Positions 1 to 12,070 of a stretch of DNA of 64,000 nucleotides are shown in pieces. This DNA comes from Chamaelirium japonicum. Its lineage: Eukaryota; Streptophyta; Magnoliopsida; Liliales; Melanthiaceae. A program made the position numbers and the translations under genes. The stretch lies in NCBI GenBank assembly GCA_947650365.1, contig OX393549.1:87379703-87443702 (forward strand), given 5' to 3'. Numbering within the stretch: the first letter of the stretch is position 1; every line of letters begins with the position of its first letter. Below the pieces are notes generated by a model. That model saw only the letters and a program-made list of their open reading frames with translations, did not search any database and had not been told where the DNA came from.

Positions 1-450
1 CGATGACGATCGGATCGAATCCAAACCTATTTCATATCCGAAACACGCTAAGTTATGATTATCCAACACTTAGACTCTAAATCGGTGAACCGGAGCGTAA
101 ATTGGTCAAATATCCAATTAGAACCCGCTCGCAAGTCCGAAATACAGAATAATTCTAACTTCGAATTATCGGATGCCGATCCGATGACGATCGGATCGAA
201 TCCAAACCTATTTCATATCCGAAACACGCTAAGTTATGATTTTCCAACACTTAGACTCTAAATCGGTGAAGCGGAGCGTAAATTGGTCAAATATCCAATT
301 AGAACCCGCTCGCAAGTCCGAAATACGGAATAATTCCAAGTTCGAATTATCGGATGCCGATCCGATGACGATCGGATCGAATCCAAACCTATTTCATATC
401 CGAAACACGCTAACTTATGATTTTTCAACTCTTAGACTCTAAATCGGTGA
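1..450. repeat. 181-bp tandem repeat, about 2.5 copies
   Basis: The motif cgatgacgatcgg recurs at positions 1, 182 and 363, giving a strict 181-bp period. Copies differ by only a few bases. The array probably extends left of the window. It lies just beyond the 3' end of the CACTA transposase gene, so it is likely an internal tandem array of that element. Short open frames inside it repeat with the same period and are not genes. Confidence 0.9.
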
Positions 451-632
451 ATCGATCGGATCGTAAATCGGTGAAACGGTATGATTTACATATGAAACGG
501 TATGATTTATATATGAATCGGTGAAACGGTATGATTTACATATGAAATAATATGATATACATATGAAACAATATGATTTAATTATATATGAAACAATTTG
601 ATTTAAATATGAAACAATTTGATTTACATACG
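451..632. repeat. Degenerate short AT-rich tandem repeat
   Basis: Copies of a roughly 20-30-bp unit built on tatgatttacatatgaaac follow one another, increasingly diverged to the right. It separates the 181-bp array from the stop codon of the transposase gene and would form its 3' flank. Confidence 0.75.
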
Positions 633-634
633 GT

Positions 635-3600
635 TTAGTCATTTTCTGTCTCATCTCTGTCACTCTCATCGCTTCCCTCTTCTATTATTTGATCTGCATT
701 CGCTGTCCAGTTTATATTGTCGACATCTTCATTTTCGTCGTGCACTGCGTCGACAATGATTATCTCATCATTCTGGTATGCATCTAAATCATCATCGACG
801 ACCCCCGCATCCTTGTCTTCCATGTCATAAAAATCTCTGGGTGGTGACCTAACTACAATTTGCCAACCTGAAGAGGTATTATCCGGTGCATAAAATATCT
901 GTTGCGCTTGAGAGGCAAGAATGAATGGATCTTCATATTGGGTATTCAATCTCTTGGCAGTGTTGATGCTGATAAAACCGTATTTGTCGACATTATAACC
1001 AGTCCCGCGATTATTAACATCATACCAATCGCATTTGAATAATACGATCCGATTTTGGCCAAGGAATTTAATCTCGAGAATCTCATTGAGGACGCCGTAG
1101 AAGTCGATATTTTCTAATTCTTCTTGCTCACCGTTGACGACAACCCCACTATTTTGGATTCTTCGTGATTTTTCACTATCTTTTGTCCGAAATCTATAAC
1201 CGTTCACGATATAACCATCGTACGATATTGCGTCTTGCAAAGGACTACAAGATAAGCGCCAAAGATCCTTATTCATCAGCGGATCGTGGTTGTCATGCAG
1301 CTCCTGTGCCTATAATAACCACACGACATTCATGATATGAACACATAATTATTGTTCGGTAATGGATGTCAATGAAATTCAGTAATGATGTGAATACTTA
1401 CGTGTTTCTCGAACCACGATGGGAATTCACGATCATGAATTTGGGGAGCATTTCGAGTACCTCGATTATTAATGATGGCTTTATGCTTCCTGTTTTACCG
1501 GTTATGAATTAGATTATAATTAGCACATATACTTAATGAATAGACTGAAAGAATGAGTAAATGATCGTAAAATGCTTACTCAATGAATGGCCACACTTCA
1601 TCACATTGGCGCAACACATACATATGTGCCTATTGAATCTCATCTATAGACAATCGACGGGTTTTGCCTCCTCCTACAGGTCTACCCATTTCGGCAAATA
1701 TAGACAGACCCCCATCGAAGTCTATTGGACCACCGTCATAGTTCCGCTCAAGTTGATTGAATCGCGTGTCTATACCATGTAGGTATCTTAAGCAGAATGT
1801 TAGACATTCTTCTGCTAGGTATCCTTCAGCAATTGATCCCTCCGGACGACTTTTATTACGAACATATGATTTCAATGTTCGCAAGTACCTAATTTGAGAA
1901 AAAAATATTTGGATGAATATATCAAGAACGATCAAATACATTGTGCGAATGAGACGAGACGATTACCTCTCGATAAAATACATCCACCGGTAATGAACTG
2001 GGCCGCCGAGTTTGGCCTCATTTGCCAAGTGAACGGTCAAATGCACCATGACATCAAAGAAGGAAGGTAGAAATATCATCTCTAACTTGCACAATGTGAG
2101 CGCAATATCCCTTTCCATCTGTTCAAGTTGGTCCACTCTAAGTACCTTCGAGCACAACTGTCTAAAAAAAGTACTGAGCTCAATTAACGGACCGGACACC
2201 TCTTCGGTTAAATTTCCACGTATAGCAAGAGATAACAATCGCTGCATAAGAACATGACAATCGTGGCTCTTTAATCCAGACAACTTCCGGCCGTTCTCTT
2301 GCACGCATCGTGCGATATTCGAAGAATAACCGTCTGGCGTTTTCACAGACCGTAGGAATGCACATAAGGCTGCCTTTTGCTGTGAGCTCATGGTGTAGCA
2401 TGCAACTGGCAACACATACTTATCCCCAATCTCTTGGGGATGAAGTGATTTTCGGATGCCCAACTCCTTAAGATCGAGACGAGATTTAAGATTATCCTTC
2501 GTCTTACCATCGAGATTCAGCAGTGTTCCTATAATGTTGTCACACATATTTTTCTCGATATGCATGACATCCAAGTTATGCCGCAAGAGTAGGCTGCTCC
2601 AGTACGGTAGTTTAAAGAAAATACTCTTCTTCTTCCAGTTATGCTCACGCGTAGAATCTTCATGCGTTATCTTCTTTTTACCTTTTCCAAGTGCCACGGC
2701 ATCAAGCTGATCCAATTCGCACAAGACTTCTACCCCCGAAAGCTGCTCCGGGGCCTTTGCAAGTTCCTTCTTGCCGTTGAAAGCTCTTTTGTTCTGCCTC
2801 CACTTATGGCCGTCAACAAGGAATCTTCGATGGCCCATATAACAGAACTTACCTTCGTTCTTCAACCGTAATGAATCTGTTTCCTTATTGCATGTAGGGC
2901 ACGCCAATTTTCCTTTAGTACTCCACCCGGATAAGTTGGCATATGCAGGAAAATCGTTGATGGTCCATAGAAGTGCCGCATGCATCCGAAAATTCTGGCG
3001 CAACGAGGCATCATACGTATCGGCCCCAACTTCCCATAACTCGTTCAACTCCTCAATCAACAGCTGCAAGTAAACGTCAATATCATTACCAGGCGACCTG
3101 GGTCCGGGAATGAGCAAGGAGAGCATTGTGTATGGCTTTTTTAAGCACATCCAGGGAGGCAAATTGTATGGAACTAGGACAACTGGCCAAATGCTGTACG
3201 ATACACTCATATTCCCAAAGGGATTGAAGCCATCGCTAGCAAGCCCTAACCTGACGTTGCGAACTTCATATGCGAATTCAGGATATGTATGATCAAAATC
3301 TTTCCACGTCAGAGAGTCGGCCGGATGTCTCATAATCCCGTCATCTGTACGTTCTCGTGCATGCCACCTCATGTGCTCAACAGTCTTCGATGACATAAAC
3401 AACCTCTGAAGCCTGTCCCTGAGCGGGAAGTATAGGAGAACCTTTGCAGATACATTTTTCTTCCTTCGACTGGTACTAGACTCGGCATCCGTCTCTTTAT
3501 ATCTCGTTGCTCCGCATATGTGGCATGACCGCGCATGTTCGTACTCTTTCCGGTACAAGATACGATCGTTCACGCATGCATCAATTTTCTCATAACCCAG

Positions 3601-4236
3601 ACCGAGATCTTTAATTGTCTTCTTCGTCTCGTAGAATGATTTCGGTACTGTCTCACCCATAGGAAAAGCCTCTTTCAGCAACTCTACCAACATATTAAAT
3701 GACTTATTACTCCAACCATTGAGGCACTTCAAATGAAGAAGCTTTACAGTGAAAGAGAGTTTTGAAAACTTCTCACACCCCGGGTATAGAGGTTGTTCGG
3801 CATCTTTAAGCAATCTGTAGAACTTGTCCGCTTCGATATTGGCCTGATCACCTGACGGTGTTTCCGTGCCTATTCCACCTTGCAAATCATGTATCATACC
3901 CTGCATGTCATCGTCATCGTCTGTATTAATATTATCATCAGCGATCACTGTGTTTGAAGTTTCACCGTGAGCTGCCATGGGGACTGCATCTAGCTCCTCA
4001 CCGTGCGAGAACCAACGGGTATAGGTAATGTCAATGCCACGCATTACCAGATCAACCTCACATTCCTCTCGAACCTTCCTAATCACCCTTCCGCAGTCTA
4101 TACAGGGACACACAATTTTTCCATCAAGCGGTGCAAGACGCTCAAATGCAAAATCCACAAATTTCCTGACTCCTTCTCTGTACTCTTGGCTCATGCGATT
4201 CGAATTACGCATCCAACTCTTATCTATCGAAGACAT
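635..4236 (-). CDS. CACTA transposase (TNP2 type), four exons, one in-frame stop
   Basis: This encodes the DNA-cutting transposase of the CACTA element. Read on the minus strand, I place exons at 4236-1967, 1888-1580, 1489-1402 and 1303-635. All junctions are GT-AG and phases agree (1,112 codons). The order is a transposase-associated N-terminal domain with CPCIDC, the TNP2 core (around LPPWMCLKKPYTML and ACPTCNKETDS), a DUF4218-like region that continues across the first intron (WMYFIER then YLRTLKSYVRNK), and a C-terminal DUF4216-like domain (FKCDWYDVNNRGTGY). Exon 2 contains a TAG near 1630-1632 shortly before its end; otherwise the frame is open. The start at 4236 is the first ATG of the open frame and fits the family's MxxxWM beginning. 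It could be a pseudogene or be rescued by alternative splicing. Family assignment is secure; activity is not. Confidence 0.85.
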
Positions 4237-4836
4237 CTTCGTCTATCTGGCTATACAACACCTGACATATAATTTCAAACAATGTTATAAGACTCCGCAC
4301 AATTTCAGTTTCGGTTCCCGAGTATGGAACACCGAACCAAAACTTCTACAGACCATCCACATCCCTAATGGATGGGTGTATTATGATGAGTAGACTAGTC
4401 ACATAGTAAACCTAGGGTTGGTGGCCAGCATTTGAACTGCTGATAGTTCGAATGCTAGGCATAGCACCAAAGTTATGCGATAGTAAGTCAACAAGTCAGG
4501 AAGCCTCATCAAGTAAACACTTGGGGTCTGACGGTTCTCTCTGTCACTCGAGTAGATTTATGGCTTTAGCATACCTCATATCACACCGAACCGACAAAAA
4601 CCGACCATTTCGGTTTCGGTTTCGGTTTCGGTTTTGATTTTTTGTAAACCGAAAAAAATATAACCGACAAAACCGACACCGAAACCGACCGACAAAACCG
4701 ACGCTCACCCTAGTCTAAAAACTACATTTTGCCCCCCATTCCCCCATTCAATTCAGTTTTGATAGGATATAAAAAATCAATGTTTTAATTAAAACACAAA
4801 AACTCGACTCGACTCGAAACCTTAATGAGTCGAGTA
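4237..4836. other. Leader region of the CACTA element
   Basis: No gene is seen. It holds an imperfect hairpin near 4433-4462 (agcatttgaac/gttcgaatgct) and, at about 4575-4715, a cluster of accgac/ggtttcggt repeats ending cgctcaccctag, which looks like one end of a small hAT-type element. The segment would be promoter or 5' leader of the transposase gene. Confidence 0.4.
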
Positions 4837-5642
4837 GACACGACAACTCGGCTAAAACCCGACAAAACTCGAGTCGAATCGAAACTCAGCCGAGTCGGAT
4901 CGAAACTCGAGTTTTGGACCGAGTCGAATCGAAACTCAGCCGAGTCGAGTCGACTCGGCCGAGTTTCGAGTGGACTCGGAGGGTGGATCAGCGAACGAAG
5001 AACACCGAATATCACATTCGAAGAACATACCATCACCCAATACATTAAATTCAACTCCAAACATAATCTATTCATGGTAGCAATAACATAATTATACAAA
5101 CTGACACGACAACTCGGCTAAAACTCGACAAAACTCGAGTCGAATCGAAACTCAATTAGCCGAGTCGGATCGAAACTCGAGTTTTGGACCGAGTCGAATC
5201 GAAACTCAGCCGAGTCGAGTCGACTCGGCCGAGTTTCGAGTGGACTCGGAGGGTGGATCAGCGAACGAAGAACACCGAATATCACATTCGAAGAACATAC
5301 CATCACCCAATACATTAAATTCAACTCCAAACATAATCTATTCATGGTAGCAATAACATAATTATACAAACTGACACGACAACTCGGCTAAAACCCGATA
5401 AAACTCGAGTCGAATCGAAACTCAATCAGCCGAGTCGGATCGAAACTCGAGTTTTGGACCGAGTCGAATCGAAACTCAGCCGAGTCGAGTCGACTCGGCC
5501 GAGTTTCGAGTGGACTCGGAGGGTGGATCAGCGAACGAAGAACACCGAATATCACATTCGAAGAACATACCATCACCCAATACATTAAATTCAACTCCAA
5601 ACATAATCTATTCATGGTACCAATAACATAATTATACAAACT
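4837..5642. repeat. About 270-bp tandem repeat, three copies
   Basis: The start motif gacacgacaactcgg recurs at 4837, 5103 and 5373 (spacings 266 and 270). Each unit has a 5' part dense in actcgagtcg-type palindromes and a unique-looking 3' part. The three copies are nearly identical, indicating recent amplification. They lie between the transposase start and the CACTA terminus. Confidence 0.9.
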
Positions 5643-5885
5643 GCAACGACTCCGATAGAATCCGGCTCACCAACATTAAAATAAAAAAAAAATTATAGAA
5701 AACCCTAAAGGGCAAAAACCATTGTCAAACAAGTAAACCCTACAATACATTTTAAGAGAGCATTTACCAATAAATATCGATCGGGTGAAAAGAAAATCCA
5801 TCCATATATGCAAAGTAGCAAACCCTACATTATATGTCTGATCATCATCTAAGCAAGCACTGCATATCCCATTACCAACCATTAT

Positions 5886-5918
<33 letters not shown>

Positions 5919-6204
5919 AATGGGTCGTCTCCCATACCTCGTCAGCGGCCAAGACCAGAAAGGAAGAGGCACCCAGAAGCTTTTTGATTTCTCCCTCGAC
6001 CCAGCAGGAACCCCTCCTCTTTCCCTCGATTCGAGTAATACCGGGGTGGGGGACGGATTTAGAGAGAGAGCGAGAGAGAGGGGCGGGGCAGGATCGAGTA
6101 ATACCGGGGTGGGGGACGGATTTAGAGAGAGCGAGAGAGAGGGGTGGGGCGCGCAGGAAAGATCAAAACAGATCGAACAGAGAAGGGGATCGCGCTGAGT
6201 TTAA
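5643..6204. repeat. GA-rich leader with 62-bp direct repeat
   Basis: A (GA)n tract lies at about 5886-5918. A segment starting gagtaataccggggtgggg occurs twice, about 62 bp apart (near 6032 and 6094), each followed by gagagag. No gene is seen; this is still inside the CACTA element. Confidence 0.7.
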
Positions 6205-7003
6205 ATAGGTTAGGGTTTTTACCAACGGAATGTTTAAGTCCGTCGGTATAAATAATATTTATCCCGACGGACACATAATAGCCGTCGGTACAAATAATCT
6301 TTATACCGACGAAAACATCATATCCGTCGGTAAACCTCTACGACGAAACTCAGGGTTCCATTTTTTCCAGAGGCTCGATTTTTACCCTGAGTTTCGTCGG
6401 GACAATTTTCCCGACGGAAATTTTATTACCGTCGGTATGGTACCGACGGTCATATAATTTCCGTCGGTATAATTATTTATACCGACGGATATATAACTTC
6501 CGTCGGTAAAAACCACCGACGAAACTCAGGGTTCCATTTTTTCCAGAGGCTCGGTTTTTACCCTGAGTTTCGTCGGGACAATTTTCCCGACGGACATTTT
6601 ATTACCGTCGGTATCGTACCGACGGCCATATAATTGCCGTCGGTATAAATATTTATACCGACGGACATATAACCTCCGTCGGTAAAAACCGCCGACGAAA
6701 CTCAGGGTTCCATTTTTTTTTCCAGAGGCTTGGTTTTTACCCTGAGTTTCGTCGTGACATTGTACCGACGGACTTTATGTAGCCGTCGGCATAAAGTATT
6801 TTACCGACGGTACATATATGTACTGTCGGGATAAATAATTTTACCGACGAATAATATTTGACCGTCGGTAATAAATATGCAAAAAAAATTTAAAAATTTG
6901 AAGTTATAATACCGACGAATATTATAGTCACCGTCGGTAAAAAGTGTATTATTACCGACGGTGATAATAATGTCCGTCGGTAAAGACCCTCTTTCTTGTA
7001 GTG
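6205..7003. repeat. CACTA subterminal repeats with nested palindromes
   Basis: Dozens of ccgtcggt/accgacgg motifs in both orientations fill this stretch, as expected for the transposase-binding subterminal region of CACTA elements. Superimposed is a roughly 170-bp repeat (near 6350, 6520 and 6693) whose core is an inverted repeat, gacgaaactcagggt facing accctgagtttcgtc. It ends at the 13-bp terminus at 6991-7003. Confidence 0.85.
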
Positions 7004-9971
7004 GTATTCTAGATTGCCTTCATTTGTAGTTTCTAAATGATATCCATTTGCTCGGATGTCTTTGAAACTCAGTAAATTTCTTCTGGAATTTTCTGAGTAT
7101 AGAGCATCCTTAATTAGCAAATGAGTACCATTAGGTAAAAGTATATGGGCTCTTCCGGACCCTGTAACTATGTCAGTAGGGCCAGCCACTGTAGTAACCA
7201 TACGTGAATTATATTCAAGATTTGTAAAGAATTTTCTGTGTTTCAGTATGGTATGTGTTGTTTCACTATCTATCAGACAAATCTCTTTACAGTTGGTCAT
7301 CGTTTCTAAATGATAAGTTATGAGTCAATAAATACCATAAGAGAAGTATCAATGATAAAACTTACTAACACAATTTCTAAGTAAAATCACCAGAACGACA
7401 ATATAAATTGATAATATCCAACAGAATATAAAAATTACTCAACAATGTCTGACAGAATAAAAACTACTAAGTAATGTCTGACTGGAAATAAAAACTACTT
7501 AGCAATGTTTGACAGAAAATAAAGACTACTTAGCAATGTCTGACGGAATAAATAAAAGAAAAACTAAAGTCTTCAGAGATCCCAAGATTCAGGGATTCAG
7601 TCTGCTTCTGGTAATATTCAGGCCACTCATTATTATCTTCATTCATATTTGTCTCTGCAGGTACCCCTGTACTTTTGTACTTATTCTTCTTATGTTTACT
7701 AGCACGGTAGTTTCTGGACCAGTGTCCTTCCTTTCCACATTCAAAACATATATCCCTCTTATCTTCAGGTTTAGAGGGATTATTCTTTTCTGGATTCTAA
7801 GGAGCAATCCACTTGTTTTTAAAGTGAGTGTCCTTCCTAGGACCATAATAATCATCCCTTCGAGGATGATTCTGACGTCCACCTCTTCCAGGGTGATTTC
7901 TACCTCTTCCAGGGTAGTTATTGCGCCATCCTCTGCCGTGTCTTCCACCTCTCCTTCCTCTGCCTCTACCTCTACCTCTACCTTGGTAGAAATCATTGGC
8001 GTTTGCTTCTGGCAATGCCAATGATCCAGTGGGTCTAGAATTATGATTCTTTACCAGTAGGGTATTATGTTTTTCAACGATCAGGTGGACTTTTATAAGT
8101 TCTGAGTACTTCTGGTACTTCATCCCTTGTATTGCTATTGTAGAATGATTATTTGAGTAGAAGGTAGATAGCGTTTTATCGTTCGCTCTTTGCTGTAGGC
8201 AAAGTGATCATCTTCTGGTGATCATAGCATTTCTTGAGTGCCTTCCAGAGATCTACAGGATCTACTATGCTCATATATTCATTCTTTAAATCTTCGTGTA
8301 TGTGGTGCCTAAGGAAGATGAGGGCTTTAGCTTTTTCATCCGGTTTCAATCCATACTTCTCTTCTAGAGCTTTCTCTAAGTTCTTCGCTTGTAGATGTAA
8401 CAAACTATCTACTCGCCAATTCAGAAAATTGCTTCCATTGACATTTAATGCATGTAAGTCTAATTTTGTAATGTTCGACATCTGAAGATTTAATGAATAT
8501 TAACATTAATTACTATGATTACCATATTCAACATGTGAGTATGTAGAGACATATTATAGAAAACAATTTGACATATCAAGTACAAAGCCTATTAATACTG
8601 GGTATTAATAGGGTCCTTTTAGAAACCACTTGCCAAGGTAGAGTGGGTTCTGTGGAACCGTCATGCGCCTTGCCAAGCTTTTCTAAAAGGTTCTAATTAC
8701 CTAAAGTACATTTAAAAAAGAAAATAACAACTTATGCACATGGAATATGTAAGAAAACACAGGATATATATACAGTATAGAGTCTGTTACAATTAAGGAT
8801 AATTCTGTCCTTATTTGTAAAACAGATATTGCATATTGGTTCTTAGGGGCTAAACAGTTAAAGATATAAACAATATATATGAAATAACAAAATCTGACCG
8901 TACCGATGCGTCCGGAATAGTTCGGATATCCAAGATCCATATATGGATCGTAACAGATAGGCTATGGATCGGTCTTACAATAACAAAATTAAAATGAACG
9001 GTTCACACTAAATCAGGCAGTCAACTATATGTGAATGCGTACAAAGATGGACGGGTCGGATCTGCAATATGCAGTCGGATCGGGCATATACATGCAGTCG
9101 GGTCTGTACTGTATGTAGTCGGGTCTGTATAAATCCAGTCGGGTCGGGTGTGTACTAATAAATATCGGATCTGAGGTTATGGCTCGGGTCGGGTTCAGTT
9201 TTAATCGGGTTTTAAAAAACCCAATAAGGTGAACACTGTTTATCGTCTCCGATTAAACCAGAGAGATAAAAAAAAAAAAACGAATTATGGAACTCGACAC
9301 CGCCACCCCGTGCGCCACCGGCGCTCGAGCATGGCTCCGGCAGTCGCTCGCGCGCAGCTTCCGCAGCACTGCTCCCTCACAGACCGCGGCCGTCAGTCGC
9401 GCAGCCCGCCGGTTGTGCTGGGGTTCGCAGTCCGCCGGTCCCTGCCCGCCAATCGTGCTGGGGTTCGCAGCCCGCCAGTCGTGCTGGGGTTCGCAGCCCG
9501 CCAATCGTCGCTCGCCGGTCGTGCTGGGGTTTGCAGCCGTCGCCGGTTGGTCGATCGAGCAGTTTACAATCGCTGCCGCCGGTCGCACCGTCCAAATCTG
9601 GATACCTTGCCTCCGGCTGAGTTGCCGGACGACCTGGGCACGGTCGGAGAGGTCTCCGACCGGCTACGACAACATACGAGAGAGGGCTCTCCGGGCGTAC
9701 CTGGTTTGCTGTTCGGTCGCTGTTGCAATGGGTCGGAGCAGAAACTCCTCTCTGTGATCTCTCTTCTACGATGGGTTCGGTCGGCCGGGATGTGCAACTC
9801 CGCTCGTGCTGATAACGTGTTGGGAAAAACTCATAATATTATTAACACAAGCCCCCTATATATAGGCATAATTGGAGGTTGGGATAGAGACGGGGAAATC
9901 TCATATCCCATGAATCTAGGGGTATTTATCCGGTGGGCATCCATATCCGATGCAACCACCGTTTCATAACA
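7004..9971 (-). mobile_element. Broken Ty1/copia retrotransposon, 5' half (minus strand)
   Basis: A fossil Copia copy. One LTR of 154 bp occupies 9818-9971 (TG...CA on the minus strand), with a primer-binding-like segment directly inside it. The leader follows, then a gag region (about 8481-7640, with an RG-rich tract before the zinc-knuckle area) and the start of the protease/pre-integrase region (about 7300-7010). The CACTA transposon cuts it at 7003, and the rest would lie left of the window. It carries several breaks and is not whole. A small foldback at about 8610-8695 lies in its leader. Confidence 0.75.
9405..9545. repeat. GC-rich minisatellite in the Copia leader
   Basis: A unit of roughly 20-35 bp, cgtgctggggttcgcagcc plus cgccagt variants, is repeated about five times. 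It causes several overlapping open frames on both strands at 9229-9969 that I do not regard as genes. Confidence 0.75.
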
Positions 9972-10237
9972 ATCTAGTCAGATTGTTCTAATCAGTTTTT
10001 TTGTTCCGTTTTGTTTAGTCAGTACAAAACCGACGTCCCTTGTTGGTTGGGCATGACTGGTGGTGGCTCCTTTCGCATGAACTAATATCTAAATAGAATC
10101 TTTGTCACAATTAATATAATCAAAAATAATTCTGAATAATTTCAAATTATTTGGGTTTTTTTTTTTTTGTGATTTAGAGGAGGGGGTCACAACGACTCCC
10201 AAGGAGGCGCCACATGCCGGAGCAGACATTGAAAATC
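9972..10237. other. Unassigned, with one copy of a dispersed segment
   Basis: At about 10001-10050 lies ttgttccgttttgtttagtcag followed by acaaaaccgacgtcccttg in similar form. The same segment recurs near 18610, 20712 and 23362. The remainder is AT-rich and shows nothing else. Its last nine bases, ttgaaaatc (10229-10237), are the target duplication of the next element. Confidence 0.5.
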
Positions 10238-10433
10238 GAGGTTTTTACCGAAATGGCCACCAACTCTCAACTATTGTTGAGAATGGACCCCGTCAAGAAA
10301 TCTGAACGAAAATGGCCACCGGCACGTGGGAAACAGGTCGCACGGTGACACTAACCAGGTAAAAAGACATATTGACCCTTACCACTGTAAAAACCTATCG
10401 TGGCTGGGTAACTTGGTTTCTTACCCACTGTAA

Positions 10434-11215
10434 ATGGACGAAAAATGGACGAAAAATGGACGAAAAAATGGACGAAAAATGGACGAAAAAATGGACGAAA
10501 AAATGGACGAAAAATGGACGAAAAATGGAACGAAATTGATAAAATTAACAGTACATTTTAGGACGAAAAATGGACGAAAAAAGGACAAAAAAAGGAACAA
10601 AAAATGGACGAAAAATGGACGAAAAAAGGAACGAAATTGATAAAATTGGCTATTCATCATTATGGTTAGGACGAAAAAAGAACGAAAAATGGACGAAAAA
10701 ATGGGCGAAAAATGGACGAAAAATGGACGAAAAAATGGGCGAAAAATGGACAAAAAAGGATGAAAAATGGAACGAAATTGATAAAATTAACAGCACATTT
10801 TAGGACGAAAAATGGACAAAAAATGGACGAAAAAATGACAAAAAAAGGAACGAAAAATGGACGAAAAATGGACGAAAAAAGGAACGAAATTGATAAAATT
10901 GGCTATTCATCATTATGGTTAGGACGAAAAAGGAACGAAAAATGGACGAAAAAATGGACGAAAAATGGACGAAAAAATGGACGAAAAATGGACGAAAAAA
11001 TGGACGAAAAATGGACGAAAAATGGACAAAAAATGGAACGAAATTGATAAAATTAACAGCACGTTTTAGGACGAAAAATGGACGAAAAAGGACAAAAAAA
11101 GGAACAAAAAATGGATAAAAAATGGACGAAAAAAGGAACGAAATTGATAAAATTGGCTATTCATCATTATGGTTAGGACGAAAAAGGAACGAAATCAACA
11201 AAAAGTGGTTGATAG
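10434..11215. repeat. Minisatellite of atggacgaaaa units, forward arm
   Basis: Roughly 11-12-bp units (atggacgaaaa, aaggacaaaaa and similar) are grouped into blocks separated by two kinds of spacer. One spacer is gaacgaaattgataaaattaacag plus acatttt; the other includes ggctattcatcattatggtt. The blocks form a higher-order pattern of about 120-240 bp. Lysine-rich open frames (WTKNGRK-type) arise from the repeat and are not evidence of a protein. Confidence 0.9.
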
Positions 11216-11261
11216 ATTAACAACACATTTTAGGACGAAAAATGGACGAAATTGATAAAAT

Positions 11262-11575
11262 CGGCGACGAAAACTAGATGAAATTTGTTATTTCGTCCGA
11301 TTTTCATCACACAGGCCATAGCCAGTCTCGGCCAGAACTGACTGTGATTTTTCGGCGACGAAAACTAGATGAAATTTGTTATTTCGTTCGATTTTCGTCA
11401 AACAGACCATAGCCAGTCTCTGCCAGAACTGACTGTGATTTTTCGGCGACGAAAACTAGACGAAATTTGTTATTTCGTTCGATTTTCGTCAAACAGACCA
11501 TAGCCAGTCTCTGCCAGAACTGATTGTGATTTTTCGGCAACGAAAACTAGAGACGAAATTTGTTATTTCGTCTGA
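11262..11575. repeat. 91-bp tandem repeat at the centre of the foldback
   Basis: The motif cggcgacgaaaactag recurs at 11262, 11353, 11444 and (slightly changed) 11535, exactly 91 bp apart. Each unit contains a short inverted pair (aatttgttatttcg region) and ends in ctgactgtgattttt. It forms the loop between the two minisatellite arms. Confidence 0.9.
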
Positions 11576-12070
11576 TTTTCGTTCATTTTTCGTCCATTTT
11601 TCGTTCCTTTTTTTGTCCTTTTTTTCGTCCTAAAATGTGCTGTTAATTTTATCAATTTCGTTCCATTTTTCGTCCTTTTTTCGTCCATTTTTCGTCCATT
11701 TTTCGTTCCTTTTTTCGTTCCTTTTTTTGTCCTTTTTTCGTCCATTTTTCGTCCATTTTTCGTTCCTTTTTTTGTCCTTTTTTCGTCCATTTTTTGTCCA
11801 TTTTTTGTCCTAAAATGTGCTGTTAATTTTATCAATTTCGTTCCATTTTTTGTCCATTTTTCGTCCTTTTTTTGTCCATTTTTTGTCCATTTTTTCGTCC
11901 ATTTTTCGTCCATTTTTTCGTCCATTTTTCGTCCATTTTTTCGTCCATTTTTCGTCCATTTTTCGTTCCATTTTTCGTCCTTTTTTTGTCCATTTTTCGT
12001 CCTAAAATGTGCTGTTAATTTTATCAATTTCGTTCCATTTTTCGTCCATTTTTTCGTCCATTTTTTCGAC
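11576..12070. repeat. Minisatellite, reversed arm
   Basis: The same unit as the forward arm, now read ttttcgtccat, with the same ctgttaattttatcaatttcg spacer in reverse complement. Three spacer-bounded blocks are visible. Together with the forward arm it makes an inverted repeat of several hundred base pairs. Confidence 0.9.

Larger units (their letters stand above)
1..7003 (-). mobile_element. CACTA (En/Spm) DNA transposon, left end outside window
   Basis: The right edge at 7003 reads, on the minus strand, CACTACAAGAAAG, the typical plant CACTA terminus. Inside it lie about 790 bp of subterminal repeats rich in ccgtcgg/ccgacgg, then a leader with tandem repeats, then a TNP2-type transposase gene transcribed away from this end. 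The three bases after the terminus are gta, the expected 3-bp target copy; its partner would lie left of position 1. The element interrupts a Copia copy whose protease region resumes immediately at 7004. The transposase has one in-frame stop but is otherwise complete, so the insertion is fairly young. Confidence 0.85.

Noticed and set aside
55-442. Two similar 68-codon frames at the window start
   Set aside because: They are one frame repeated by the 181-bp tandem period.
7797-8123. RGG-rich RNA-binding protein on the minus strand
   Set aside because: It lies between a Copia gag start and protease region and is the basic part of that gag remnant.
9229-9969. 246-codon frame at 9.2-10.0 kb as a gene
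   Set aside because: It spans a GC-rich minisatellite and runs into the Copia LTR; no family features.
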